Source: Comamonas sp. lk
GTDB lineage: Bacteria > Pseudomonadota > Gammaproteobacteria > Burkholderiales > Burkholderiaceae_C
Assembly: GCF_900564145.1 (NCBI RefSeq)
Contig: NZ_UOOB01000001.1
Location: forward strand, 1,614,754 to 1,678,753
Length of the DNA: 64,000 bases
Direction of reading: 5' to 3'
Positions 1-8,189 of the stretch are shown here, piece after piece. Below the pieces are notes generated by a model. It worked only from the letters and a program-made list of their open reading frames with translations, was not told the origin of the DNA and did not search any database. The number at the start of each line of letters is the position of its first letter. Position 1 is the first letter of the stretch. A program made the translations under genes and the position numbers.

Positions 1-183
1 TGGGCCAAAGATGAGGTCCGCCTCAAGATGGAGCTGGGCCAATGGTTGCCGAAAGCATGTTTGACCATTCCGTCTCTGGCGCGAGTGCGCAAGGACACGG
101 GAGTGCAGGGCGGGCAGGACGACCTGTTCGGCGCACTCGTCGGGCACGCTACCGCCTCACCAGGAAGCATACCGACGCACTGA
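1..183 (+). CDS. Phage terminase small subunit, C-terminal fragment (partial)
   Basis: The first frame is open from the window edge to a TGA at 181-183 and encodes 60 residues (WAKDEVRLKMELGQW at the start). It lies directly upstream of, and overlaps, the large terminase gene, which is where a P27-type small terminase ends in HK97-like phages. Small terminase subunits recognise phage DNA and start packaging. Only the tail is visible, so the family is inferred from position. The alternative is that this frame is only the shadow of an N-terminally extended large subunit. Confidence 0.5.
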   Translation, partial: WAKDEVRLKMELGQWLPKACLTIPSLARVRKDTGVQGGQDDLFGALVGHATASPGSIPTH

Positions 184-1886
184 TACCAGCCCAGCTGCAG
201 CAGTGGGATGTTGAGTACGGCTTGCCCGTGCTGCGCAACGAGATCAGCACAGGGCGTTATACGTACCTGGCAGTCGTGCGCCACTACCGGGACCTGCAGG
301 AGGCCGGTGCCCGTGGCCTGGTGTTCATGCCCAGCTACAGCTGGCACATGATCCAGTTCATTGAGCAGTTCTTTGTGCACATCAAAGGTCCGCTGGCTGG
401 CAAGCCCATCTTGCTGGACCCCTGGCAGAAGTTCTGGACAGCCGTGAAGTACGGCTGGCGTCATGCGGACGACCAGCGTAGGCGCTTCACACGGGCATAT
501 GAGGAGGTCGCGCGCAAGAACGGCAAGAGCACGTGGACTGGGCCGCAGGGCGCCTATCTGTTCTCCATGGACGGCGAGGCCGGCGCCGAGGTGTACGCGG
601 TGGCGACCACCCGCAAACAGGCCATGTCGGTTTTCAAGCCGGCATTCGACAACATCAAGCGTTGGGCGCGTCGTTCTCCAGGCGTGAAACGCAGCTTCAA
701 GATCCATGAGGGCTTGAACCAGGAGAGCGTCCAGATGGACGCCAGCGTGTTTGCTCCGCTGCCAGCCAATGCCGATAGCCTGGACGGCTTGAATCCTTCC
801 GCTGTTCTCTTTGACGAACTGCATGCCCAGGCTGACCGGGACGTGTGGGACGTTATGGAGTCAGCCCTTGGCGCTCGGCGGCATCCGTTGTTGTCGGCCA
901 TCACCACGGCAGGCTTCATCCTCAATGGCATTTGTGTTGAGGTGCGCGGCTACCTGGTCAGTGTGTTGGACGGCAAGCGCCTGGATGATGACCTGTTTGG
1001 CTACATCTACACGCCGGATGTGGGCGATGACCCCTACGACGAGCGCAACTGGATCAAAGCCAATCCTGGTCTGGGTCGCAGCAAGACATGGGACTACATG
1101 CGCGCCCAGGCCCGCAAGGCCAAGGCTTTGCCAGGCGCGCGGGCCAACTTCCTGACCAAGGACCTGAACATCTGGTGCAACAACGCCGAAGGCTGGTTTG
1201 ACATCCAGGTATGGGACAAGGGCGGCAAGCCATTCAACCGCGACAAGCTCAAGGGCCGGCGCTGTTTCGGCGGCCTGGACCTGGCCAGCGTGCGCGACTT
1301 GACGGCGTTCGTGCTGGTGTTCCCGCCGCTTGAGGGAGAAACCACGGTCCACATCCTGGCGTGGTTTTGGGCGCCCGAGTCCAAGCAGGATGAGGAGTCA
1401 GATGATGAGGCCAACTATCGGCAGTGGGCCGAGGAAGGCTGGCTCACCCTCACGCCCGGCAACGTTACTGACTACGGTGCGGTGTATGACGTGGTCGTTC
1501 AGGCCGGCAAGGACTACGAGATTGAGCAGTTGGGCTTTGACGATTGGAACGCCCAGCAGCTGGTCAACGATCTGCTGGCTGCGGATCTGCCCATGGTCAA
1601 CATCCCGCAGAACACGGGCGGCATGGGGCCAGGCAGCAAAGAGCTGGAACGCATCGTATATGGAGGCCTGCTAGCTCATGGCGGCAATCCGGTGCTGCGC
1701 TACTGCGCGGGCAACGTCTCGCTGCTGTTCGATACCAACGGCAATTACCGGCCCAACAAAAAGGCCAGCAAGGAAAACGGCCGCATAGACGGCATCGTGG
1801 CCGCAGTGATGGCCCTTGGGCGCATGGCTGCACCTGACGACAGCGGGGATGAGGACGGCTTCTTCTGCAGCCCAACAACGAAATGA
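42..1886 (+). CDS. Phage terminase large subunit (TerL)
   Basis: This is the ATPase/nuclease motor that fills proheads with DNA. A Walker A-like motif (ARKNGKS) lies near residues 157-163, and a Walker B motif with its catalytic Glu (AVLFDE) near 254-259. The nuclease domain begins around GGLDLASVRD (Asp413), and a conserved RIDGIVAAVMAL segment near the C-terminus supplies a late Asp. The 614-residue reading uses the ATG at 42, which overlaps the presumed small-subunit frame by about 140 nt. The first 45 residues are Arg/Gly-rich and unlike the family, so the true start may be a non-ATG codon near 180. The portal gene follows after 7 nt, the standard packaging order. Confidence 0.92.
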   Translation: MVAESMFDHSVSGASAQGHGSAGRAGRPVRRTRRARYRLTRKHTDALIPAQLQQWDVEYGLPVLRNEISTGRYTYLAVVRHYRDLQEAGARGLVFMPSYSWHMIQFIEQFFVHIKGPLAGKPILLDPWQKFWTAVKYGWRHADDQRRRFTRAYEEVARKNGKSTWTGPQGAYLFSMDGEAGAEVYAVATTRKQAMSVFKPAFDNIKRWARRSPGVKRSFKIHEGLNQESVQMDASVFAPLPANADSLDGLNPSAVLFDELHAQADRDVWDVMESALGARRHPLLSAITTAGFILNGICVEVRGYLVSVLDGKRLDDDLFGYIYTPDVGDDPYDERNWIKANPGLGRSKTWDYMRAQARKAKALPGARANFLTKDLNIWCNNAEGWFDIQVWDKGGKPFNRDKLKGRRCFGGLDLASVRDLTAFVLVFPPLEGETTVHILAWFWAPESKQDEESDDEANYRQWAEEGWLTLTPGNVTDYGAVYDVVVQAGKDYEIEQLGFDDWNAQQLVNDLLAADLPMVNIPQNTGGMGPGSKELERIVYGGLLAHGGNPVLRYCAGNVSLLFDTNGNYRPNKKASKENGRIDGIVAAVMALGRMAAPDDSGDEDGFFCSPTTK

Positions 1887-1893
1887 GCGATCA

Positions 1894-3189
1894 ATGAAAT
1901 CACAACTGCATCAGCGGCGGCATGGCCGCGTTCGCGCTGCTGTCGATGCGCTGCTGGGCAAGTCCGTGAGCATCAGCGACGCACCAGGCACGGCGGCCAT
2001 CTTCGGCGTGGATCTCGATACGGGCATGACAGTCAGCCCGCGCACGATGCTGCAGCTCTCGGCTGTTTGGTCGTGCGTGAGGCTGATTGCCGAGACGATT
2101 GCCACGCTGCCACTCAGCATCTATGAGAAGGACAGCAAGGGAAAGCGTGTCGCTCCCCAGCATCCGCTGCACCTGATCGTGCACGACATGCCGAACCCGG
2201 ACGCGACGGCGGCCGTTTTCTGGGAAGCCATGGTGGCCGCCATGCTGCTGCGCGGAGCTGGTCGGGCCGAGCGCCTGGAGTTCAACGGCCGCCTGGTCGG
2301 CCTGGTGTACCTTGACCCTGACCGCCTGGCGCCAAACCGAAAGGACGGCAGCGTTGTCACCGAATGGCGCTACAGGGACAAGAGGAACCGGCAGCGGCTG
2401 ATTCCGGCCAGCAAGGTGTGGACGGTGCCTGGCTTCTCGCTGGACGGTGAGAACGGCGTCAGCGTAGTGCACTACGGCTCGGCAGTGTTTGGCCAGGCAG
2501 GCGCTGCAGAGCGCGCGGCAGGCCGCGCGTTCCGCAATGGTGCCCTGCAGAACCTTTACTACACCTTCAAGGATTGGCTCAAAGAAGATCGGCGCAAGGA
2601 ATTCCGAGAAAACGTCATGGGTCTGATAGACCAGGGCAAAACGCCGCTTCTGGAGGGCGGCATCGAAGCCAAGACGTTGAGCATCAATCCCAAGGATGTG
2701 CAGCTGCTGGAGTCTCGGGGCTGGAGCGTGGAGGAAATCTGCCGCTGGTTCCGCGTGCCCCCCTGGATGGTCGGTCATACCGAGAAGACCACCAGCTGGG
2801 GCAGCGGCATCGAGCAGCAAATGATTGCTTTCCTGGTCTTCACGCTGGCGCCCTGGTTGCGCCGCATTGAGCAGTCGATTAGCAAGGACCTACTCAACCC
2901 CGCTGAGCGCTTGCGCTACTACGCCAAGTTTGCCGTGGAGGGCCTGTTGCGCGGCGACAGTGCGGCGCGTGCAGCCTTCTACACGGCCATGGTCAACAAC
3001 GGCATCCTGACCCGCGATGAGGTCCGGGCGCTTGAAGACCGTGAGCCCATGGGCGGCAATGCTGCCGTGCTGACCGTGCAGTCAGCCATGACGACCCTGG
3101 ACGGCCTCGGCCAAGTCAACCCTGATGCGCAGGCGGTGGCTCTGCTACGGCAGCTGCTGGCTGCTGAACCTGAGCCCCTGAAAGGCTAA
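1894..3189 (+). CDS. HK97-family portal protein
   Basis: The portal forms the dodecameric ring at the capsid vertex through which DNA is pumped, and it docks the terminase and connector. The 431-residue product shows the HK97 portal signature: an N-terminal LSAVWSCVRLIAETIATLPL segment, and later GWSVEEICRWFRVPPWMVG and TTSWGSGIEQQ motifs. An ATG at 1894 was preferred over the longer frame starting at 1816, because the longer start would overlap the terminase by 70 nt. The product length is typical. It sits between TerL and the prohead protease, as in HK97-like phages. Confidence 0.93.
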   Translation: MKSQLHQRRHGRVRAAVDALLGKSVSISDAPGTAAIFGVDLDTGMTVSPRTMLQLSAVWSCVRLIAETIATLPLSIYEKDSKGKRVAPQHPLHLIVHDMPNPDATAAVFWEAMVAAMLLRGAGRAERLEFNGRLVGLVYLDPDRLAPNRKDGSVVTEWRYRDKRNRQRLIPASKVWTVPGFSLDGENGVSVVHYGSAVFGQAGAAERAAGRAFRNGALQNLYYTFKDWLKEDRRKEFRENVMGLIDQGKTPLLEGGIEAKTLSINPKDVQLLESRGWSVEEICRWFRVPPWMVGHTEKTTSWGSGIEQQMIAFLVFTLAPWLRRIEQSISKDLLNPAERLRYYAKFAVEGLLRGDSAARAAFYTAMVNNGILTRDEVRALEDREPMGGNAAVLTVQSAMTTLDGLGQVNPDAQAVALLRQLLAAEPEPLKG

Positions 3190-3194
3190 ACACC

Positions 3195-4073
3195 ATGAGT
3201 ATGAAATCCCTTCCGGGCGCCCCAACGGGCCGCCCGAGCGCCGGCGTGCGCAGCGAAATTCTTCCCCGTGCATTCGACCGCTGGAATCCTGGCGTGCAGG
3301 CAGCGGTTGATGAAGGTGAGGATCGCAGCATCAGCATCTATGACGTCATCGGCTACGACTACTGGACGGGCGATGGCGTGACAGCACGGCGAATCGCCGG
3401 GGCGCTCCGCTCCCTTGGTGCTGGCCCTGTCACCGTGAACGTCAACAGCCCCGGCGGCGATGTCTTCGAGGGTTTGGCCATATACAACCTGCTGCGCGAG
3501 CACCAGGGCGAAGTGACGGTCAAGGTGCTGGGCCTGGCCGCGTCGGCCGCCAGCATCATCGCCATGGCCGGCGACACCGTGCAGATTGCGCGGGCCGGCT
3601 TCTTCATGGTGCACAACGTCTGGACCGTCGCTGCAGGCAATCGCAACGATTACCGCGAGCTGGCCGACTGGCTGGAGCCATTCGATTCAGCCCTGGCCGA
3701 TATCTATGCGGCGCGCACCGGCGCTGACGTGAAAGCCATGGGCAAGCTCATGGACGCGGAGTCCTGGATCGGTGGCAGCAGCGCCATAGACCAGGGCTTT
3801 GCTGATGAGCTGCTGCCATCCGACCAGGTCAGCCAGGGCGGTGCCAAGGCACAAGCCAATGCCGCCCGCCGGCTGGAGGCAGCTCTGCGCGCCAGCGGCC
3901 TGCCCAAGTCCGAGGCTATGCGCCTCATCAGCGAGTTCAAGTCCGGCGTGGGTGACCCCGCCGGCAGCGGTGAGGGAGATCCCACCGAGCGCAGCTCTCC
4001 AACAGCTGCTTTTGCCACCGGTGGAGCGTCCGCACTGTCGGGTTCTCTTGCCAATTGCTTCGCTTCACTCTGA
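3195..4073 (+). CDS. ClpP-like prohead maturation protease
   Basis: This S14-type serine protease cleaves the capsid scaffolding domain during head maturation. The ClpP fold is clear from residues about 45-205. NSPGGDV lies at residues 84-90, the nucleophile Ser117 is in GLAASAAS, His140 is in FFMVHN and Asp169 is in LADIYAARTG, giving a complete triad. The C-terminal 80 residues are Ala/Gly/Ser-rich and probably act as a flexible or scaffold-like tail. Its start has an AAAGG about 9 nt upstream. The stop lies 11 nt before the capsid start, so the two genes are likely co-translated. Confidence 0.92.
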   Translation: MSMKSLPGAPTGRPSAGVRSEILPRAFDRWNPGVQAAVDEGEDRSISIYDVIGYDYWTGDGVTARRIAGALRSLGAGPVTVNVNSPGGDVFEGLAIYNLLREHQGEVTVKVLGLAASAASIIAMAGDTVQIARAGFFMVHNVWTVAAGNRNDYRELADWLEPFDSALADIYAARTGADVKAMGKLMDAESWIGGSSAIDQGFADELLPSDQVSQGGAKAQANAARRLEAALRASGLPKSEAMRLISEFKSGVGDPAGSGEGDPTERSSPTAAFATGGASALSGSLANCFASL

Positions 4074-4084
4074 AAGGTACTACC

Positions 4085-5449
4085 GTGAAAAAGTCTCGTT
4101 TTATCTCCGTCGTGGTCCTCGCCGCACTCGCCGTCGCATCTGTGGCTGCTCAGGCTGCTGGTGTGGATGTTCCCGGCTTCATCGCTGCCCACCCCGATGT
4201 CTTCGCAGGCCTGTCGATGCTCGGCTTTGCCGGCTCGGTCAGCGTGGAACAAGAATACAAGCAGGTCCAGGCGGACCTGAAAAGCGTGGGCGACCAGCTC
4301 AAAGCCTACGCGGAAACAACCCAGAAGGAGCTGAAAAATCACGGCTCCATGACGGCCGAGACCAAGGCCAGCGTGGACAAAATGCTGGTGGAGCAAGGCT
4401 CTTTGCAGGCGCGACTGCAAGCTGCTGAGCAGGCGCTTGCCGGCCTGCAAAACGGCGGTGGCGGTGCTGGGCGCCCTCAGACGCTGGGCGAGAAGGTCAT
4501 CAGCAATGAAGCGCTGATGGGCTTCAACCCCAGCCTGCGCGGCTCTGTCTCGGTCAAGATCGGATCTATCCATAACGCAGTGTCCGGTGCCCCGGATTCT
4601 GCAGGTAGCCTGATTCAGCCCACTCGCCTGCCTGGCATCGTGGCTCCCCCGCAGCAGCGACTGTTTGTGCGTGATCTTTTGAACTGGGGTCCTACGTCCT
4701 CGCCCGATATCGAATACGTTCGTGAAACGGGTTTCACGAACAACGCCGATGTCGTTGCCGAGAACCCGAGCAATCCGAAGCCCCAGTCCGATATCGCATT
4801 CGAGCTGGACTCTGCCAAGGCGGCAACCATCGCTCACTGGGTCAAGGCTTCCAAGCAGGTTTTGTCTGATGTGCCCATGCTCCAGGCCTATATCGATGGG
4901 CGCCTGATCTACGGCCTGAAGCTGAAAGAAGAGGCTCAGCTGCTCAAGGGATCCGGCGTAGGCGTGAACATCAACGGCATCTGGACCCAGGCTTCGCCTT
5001 ACTCGAATCCGGGCGTCATCGTGCAGGATGAAACCATGCTGGACCGTCTGCGCATCGCGATGCTGCAGGCTGAGCTGGCCGAGTACACCGCCGACGGTCT
5101 CGTGCTCAACCCCATTGACTGGACCCAGATCGAGCTGACCAAGACCAAGGACAACGCCTACCTGTTTGCTACGCCGCATGGTCTGGCCGTGCCTGGTCTG
5201 TGGGGACGCCCTGTGGTGTCTTCGCAGAGCATGACCAAGAACGAGTTCCTGGCCGGCGCCTTTGCACTGGGAGCTCAGGGATGGGACCGTGAAGACGCGA
5301 ACGTCTCTGTGAGCAACCAGGACGGCGACAACTTCGTCAAGAACATGGTCACCATCCTGGCGGAAGAGCGCATCGGCCTGACGGTCTTCCGCCCCGAGGC
5401 ATTCGTCAAGGGCGACTTCACGGGCGTCGGCCCCACTCCCACCCCCTGA
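4085..5449 (+). CDS. HK97-fold major capsid protein
   Basis: This builds the icosahedral shell. From a GTG at 4085 (AAAGG 7 nt upstream) the product is 454 residues. A coiled-coil delta (scaffold) domain lies at about residues 45-130 and ends in a Gly-rich linker (GGGGAG). The HK97 capsid fold follows (SLIQPTRLPGIV, then the E-loop and P-domain region). The upstream ClpP-like protease should remove the delta domain. The first 27 residues look like a Sec signal peptide (KKSR, a hydrophobic core, then AQAAG), which is odd for a cytoplasmic capsid protein. The ATG at 4055 is less likely because it overlaps the protease gene. Confidence 0.93.
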   Translation: MKKSRFISVVVLAALAVASVAAQAAGVDVPGFIAAHPDVFAGLSMLGFAGSVSVEQEYKQVQADLKSVGDQLKAYAETTQKELKNHGSMTAETKASVDKMLVEQGSLQARLQAAEQALAGLQNGGGGAGRPQTLGEKVISNEALMGFNPSLRGSVSVKIGSIHNAVSGAPDSAGSLIQPTRLPGIVAPPQQRLFVRDLLNWGPTSSPDIEYVRETGFTNNADVVAENPSNPKPQSDIAFELDSAKAATIAHWVKASKQVLSDVPMLQAYIDGRLIYGLKLKEEAQLLKGSGVGVNINGIWTQASPYSNPGVIVQDETMLDRLRIAMLQAELAEYTADGLVLNPIDWTQIELTKTKDNAYLFATPHGLAVPGLWGRPVVSSQSMTKNEFLAGAFALGAQGWDREDANVSVSNQDGDNFVKNMVTILAEERIGLTVFRPEAFVKGDFTGVGPTPTP

Positions 5450-5460
5450 TTGAAACGGTA

Positions 5461-5486
5461 GAGCAGTGCACACGTGTGCACTGCTC
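5461..5486. repeat. 26-bp perfect palindrome
   Basis: GAGCAGTGCACAC is followed immediately by its exact reverse complement, centred between 5473 and 5474. It lies 11 bp after the capsid stop codon and 19 bp before the next start. No T-run follows, so it is not an ordinary terminator. The central 14-mer TGCACACGTGTGCA recurs at 12316-12329 inside a tail gene. Confidence 0.9.
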
Positions 5487-5505
5487 GCAAATACAGGAGA
5501 GTTTC

Positions 5506-5841
5506 ATGAAACAAGTAACTGTGAAGGCCGTGGCGGGGTTTGAGCACAACGGCAGCAAAAAGCCCGGCGATGTTTTTTCGGTCAGCGAAATGCATGCCGC
5601 TCAGCTCAAGGCCAAGGGCTTGATCGAGATTGAAGATGAGGGCGGCACAGGCCAATCTGCAGATACGCTGAAGCCCGAAGCGCCCGAAGCGCCCGAAGCG
5701 CCCGAAGCGCCCGAAGCGCCCGAAGCGCCCGAAGCGCCCGAAGCGCCCGAAGCGCCCGAAGCGCCCGAAGCGCCCGAAGCGCCCGCCGCCCCCGCTGTCC
5801 AGGCCGAGAAGCCTGCAGGCGGCAAGAGAGGCGGTAAGTAA
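5506..5841 (+). CDS. Small phage protein with (EAP)12 repeat, between capsid and connector
   Basis: The 111-residue product starts at an ATG with AGGAGAG upstream. Residues 1-45 form a compact domain (VTVKAVAGFEHNGSKKPGDV, then VSEMHAAQLKAKGLIE) like the short capsid-adjacent proteins of other siphophages, which are sometimes head-decoration or head-fibre candidates. The rest is a 12-copy Glu-Ala-Pro repeat and a Lys/Gly-rich tail. Its position, directly after the capsid gene and abutting the connector gene, suggests a virion role. The function is not known. The EAP tract should be an extended, acidic, proline-rich rod. Confidence 0.8.
   Translation: MKQVTVKAVAGFEHNGSKKPGDVFSVSEMHAAQLKAKGLIEIEDEGGTGQSADTLKPEAPEAPEAPEAPEAPEAPEAPEAPEAPEAPEAPEAPAAPAVQAEKPAGGKRGGK
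5677..5784 (+). repeat. Tandem repeat, 12 exact copies of a 9-bp unit (GAAGCGCCC)
   Basis: Twelve identical 9-bp units encode Glu-Ala-Pro. Perfect identity at the DNA level points to recent expansion by slippage, so copy number may vary between strains. The repeat length is a multiple of three, so gain or loss of units keeps the frame. Confidence 0.95.
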
Positions 5842-6201
5842 ATGGCCATTGAGCTTGTCACTCTGGCGCAGGCAAAGGCCCATCTGCGTGTCACTCATGT
5901 CCACGAAGACAGCGATATCCAGCTCAAGCTCAACGCCGCCACTCGGATGGCCTTGGCATTCCTGGATCGCGATGTCTTCGCCACTCAGGCCGAGCTGGAC
6001 GCTGCTGTATCCGCTGGCACAGCGCGGCCATGCCCGCTCCTGGCAACGGATGACGACATGGACATGGTCCGGGCCGGCATTCTTTTAACGCTGGGCGACC
6101 TGTTCGCCAACCGCGAAGAGGTTGTGACTGGGACTATCACTTCGCAGTTGCCTACGGGTGCCAAAGCCTGTTTGCTGCCTCTGCGCCGCTTGGGAGCTTG
6201 A
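5842..6201 (+). CDS. Phage head-tail connector (gp6-like)
   Basis: The 119-residue protein has the gp6-like connector pattern: an N-terminal TLAQAKAHLRV, a helical middle, then DDDMDMVRAGILLTLGDLFANREEV. These proteins bind under the portal and extend the DNA channel. The start codon directly follows the TAA of the EAP gene, so translation is probably coupled. Length and position (after capsid, before closure protein) match HK97-type gene order. Confidence 0.85.
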   Translation: MAIELVTLAQAKAHLRVTHVHEDSDIQLKLNAATRMALAFLDRDVFATQAELDAAVSAGTARPCPLLATDDDMDMVRAGILLTLGDLFANREEVVTGTITSQLPTGAKACLLPLRRLGA

Positions 6202-6203
6202 TC

Positions 6204-6386
6204 ATGGCTTGTGCTGATTGCGAAGCCCGCCGGCAGTGGATGCTGAAGTGGGGGAAGGAGAGTTTGAATCGTGCGAAACAAATCCTCGGCATTGCAGACG
6301 CGCCAGTTGCTGCAGAGCCAGCAGCAGCTGGTGATGGAGATGCGGGCTCAGACGCAAGCCTTCAACCGCCTGGCCCAGTCGATTGA
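6204..6386 (+). CDS. Small hypothetical phage protein with CxxC
   Basis: The 60-residue product starts MACADCEARRQWM, so a Cys-x-x-Cys pair lies near the N-terminus. The C-terminal half is low-complexity Ala/Gly/Asp/Pro. The ATG lies 2 nt after the connector stop with GGAG upstream. It overlaps the next frame (6271-6471) by 116 nt, so either one of the two is spurious or this is an overlapping pair. The CxxC head resembles small proteins found at this place in other siphoprophages; no function is known. Confidence 0.5.
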   Translation: MACADCEARRQWMLKWGKESLNRAKQILGIADAPVAAEPAAAGDGDAGSDASLQPPGPVD

Positions 6387-6471
6387 GGAACTGGCCGAAG
6401 CCATTGCGCTGGACTACGTAGAGCAGGAACTGCCCCCCAATGTGGGCCTTGATGGGAGGACGCTGGGATGA
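6271..6471 (+). CDS. Small hypothetical coiled-coil phage protein
   Basis: The 66-residue GTG-started frame is preceded by AAGGAG about 12 nt upstream. It is Gln/Glu-rich and predicted helical (TRQLLQSQQQLVMEM, then FNRLAQSIEELAEAIAL). Its TGA overlaps the ATG of the closure protein (ATGA at 6468), a coupling typical of real phage genes. It may be a small head-tail joining factor, but nothing identifies it. Confidence 0.5.
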   Translation: MRNKSSALQTRQLLQSQQQLVMEMRAQTQAFNRLAQSIEELAEAIALDYVEQELPPNVGLDGRTLG

Positions 6472-6812
6472 TTCGCGCTGGCTCTCTCAATCATCCGCTC
6501 AGTCTGCAGCAGCGGCAGACCGGCCGGGACCCGGACACGGGTGCGGTCATCAATGAGGCCTGGATCGAGATCGGAAAGCTCTGGGCCCGCATTGAGCCGT
6601 TGAGTGTTCGGGCATTCATAGCCGCTGCTGCAGCGCAGAGCGAAATATCGGCCCACATCGTCACGTACCGAGATCCGCGTGTGAAACGTGGCATGCGCTT
6701 TGTCAGCGATGACGGCACCATCTACCGCATCGCGGACGCTCTTCCTGATAAGAAGAATGGCCGCGAGTATCAGACCCACCCAGTCAGCGAGGGCGTGAAC
6801 GATGGCAAATGA
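6468..6812 (+). CDS. Phage head closure (head-tail adaptor) protein
   Basis: The 114-residue protein matches the SPP1 gp16-like head closure family: the opening MIRAGSLNHPLSLQQRQ, then IGKLWARIEPL, then the C-terminal GMRFVSDDGTIYRI beta segment. It plugs the connector after packaging until the tail joins. It overlaps both its neighbours by a few bases, consistent with a tightly packed morphogenesis operon. Confidence 0.88.
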   Translation: MIRAGSLNHPLSLQQRQTGRDPDTGAVINEAWIEIGKLWARIEPLSVRAFIAAAAAQSEISAHIVTYRDPRVKRGMRFVSDDGTIYRIADALPDKKNGREYQTHPVSEGVNDGK

Positions 6813-7275
6813 CGTCAAATTCACACTGAGCGGCGCGGAAGAGTTGCGCAAGCGCTTGCTTGCATTGCCGCGCGAGCTGCAACTCAAGCCTGGTCGGTCT
6901 GCGCTGGGTAAGGCTGCAAGCCTGGTGCGCAGGCAAGCCAAGATCAATGCAGAGAGCATTGATGATGCTGAAACGGGCCGCAAGATCTCGGACAACATCA
7001 TTCAGCGATTTCGCAGCCGCCACTACAAGCGCACAGGCGACCTGATGATCAGCGTGGGCGTCGGCACTGAAAAGGGCCGCATCCCGAAGGGGAACCCAGA
7101 CACTGGCCCCAAGGGCAACACCCCGCACTGGCATTTGATTGAGCTGGGCACTGAGGTGGCAAAGCCTCAGCCGTTTCTTGTGCCGGCAGCGCAGGCCACG
7201 GCTGAGCAGGCAATCAATTTGTTCGGCACCGAGCTGGACAAGCAGATCACCAAGATCGTGAGCAAGCTGAAATGA
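6802..7275 (+). CDS. HK97 gp10-like tail-joining protein
   Basis: The 157-residue protein begins with the family pattern FTLSGAEELRKRLLALP and a Leu/Lys-rich helix. It ends with the typical HWHLIELGTE-type segment (here THWHLIELGTEVAKPQPFL without the first Thr) and a basic tail. HK97 gp10 family proteins help assemble the tail terminator and head-tail interface. The gene overlaps the closure gene by 11 nt and the next gene by 4 nt (ATGA). Confidence 0.87.
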   Translation: MANDVKFTLSGAEELRKRLLALPRELQLKPGRSALGKAASLVRRQAKINAESIDDAETGRKISDNIIQRFRSRHYKRTGDLMISVGVGTEKGRIPKGNPDTGPKGNTPHWHLIELGTEVAKPQPFLVPAAQATAEQAINLFGTELDKQITKIVSKLK

Positions 7276-7640
7276 CTGTGCCTTTTTACCGTGTGGCGAA
7301 GGCGTCGCCTGCAGTGCTTGCCGAGCTGGGTGACCCGGAGCCTCGTATCTACCCCTGGGGCGAAAACGACGATGCAGAGCGTGTCTACCCCTATGTGACG
7401 TACCGCACCGACTTGCTACCCGACAACGTGCTGGCCGGTCGCGCATGCGCCGATGAGGGGCAGCTCTCAGTTGACATCTGGGCAGAGTCTGACCAGTCAG
7501 CCAAGGCGGTGCGGGATGCCCTGCGCAACGCGATTGAGCTGAACTGTTACATCAACACCATTCGCGACATGGGGCGTGACCCCTCAACGCGTACCTACCG
7601 CATCAGCCTGGACGTGAGCTGGTGGGTTCGCCGTACTTGA
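7272..7640 (+). CDS. DUF3168-type tail completion protein
   Basis: The 122-residue protein has the DUF3168 / gp17-like layout: an initial PAVLAELGDPEPRIYPWG, then PYVTYRTD, an internal VDIWAESDQSAKAVRDAL helix, and the final RISLDVSWWV strand. Family members are tail completion (terminator) proteins that cap the tail tube on the head-proximal side. It lies exactly where that function is expected, just before the tail tube gene. Confidence 0.85.
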   Translation: MTVPFYRVAKASPAVLAELGDPEPRIYPWGENDDAERVYPYVTYRTDLLPDNVLAGRACADEGQLSVDIWAESDQSAKAVRDALRNAIELNCYINTIRDMGRDPSTRTYRISLDVSWWVRRT

Positions 7641-7688
7641 TTTTTTCACTCATCCCGCCACGCGCGGAAACCACCGAAAGGAACCGCC

Positions 7689-8189
7689 ATGCCTATGTTG
7701 CCCCAAGGCACGCAGCTCTATGCGCTCATGCCAAAAGACGCAGGCGCTGCTGAAGTTATCAAAGTCGCTTGCGCGCTGACCGTCGATACCGGCGAGGACG
7801 AGCGTGACGAGCACGATGACACTTGCCTGGAAGAGATGGAGTCGAAATCCACCTTTCCCGGGTTGATCACCCCTGGCGATGCCACGTTCACGGTGCGCAT
7901 CGATCCCGCTGATCCGGGCCATGTCAAGCTCTGGTCCCTGTACAAGGCGCGCACCAAAGTGCTCTGGGCCATGGGCTGGGGCGACGGCGTGGACATCGAT
8001 CCCACCGCCCCTGCAGCTGCTAATGAAGACTGGGAGCTGCCTGAGACGCGTACCTGGAGTACCTGGCGCGGCCATATCTCGGGCATGAACTTCGCGGGCT
8101 TTGAAGCGGGCGGGGCGCCCGTGCAGGGCTCTGTCAAGATCAAGCGCTCCACTGCGGCTGAATGGCTGGTGAAGGGCCGCGCACCATGA
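7689..8189 (+). CDS. Major tail tube protein (lambda gpV-like)
   Basis: The 166-residue protein polymerises around the tape measure to form the tail tube. Evidence includes [38 protein letters not shown] and the C-terminal [18 protein letters not shown], the beta-sandwich pattern of siphophage tube proteins. AAAGGA lies 8 nt upstream of its ATG. Its stop overlaps the next start (ATGA at 8186). Confidence 0.88.
   Translation: MPMLPQGTQLYALMPKDAGAAEVIKVACALTVDTGEDERDEHDDTCLEEMESKSTFPGLITPGDATFTVRIDPADPGHVKLWSLYKARTKVLWAMGWGDGVDIDPTAPAAANEDWELPETRTWSTWRGHISGMNFAGFEAGGAPVQGSVKIKRSTAAEWLVKGRAP

Noticed and set aside
5677..5784. CRISPR-like repeat array
   Set aside because: Units are contiguous 9-mers with no spacers and lie in frame in a coding gene.
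5275..5904. Minus-strand frame with repeated RFG units
   Set aside because: It is only the complement of the EAP tandem repeat and the capsid 3' end; no ribosome-binding site and no neighbours on that strand.
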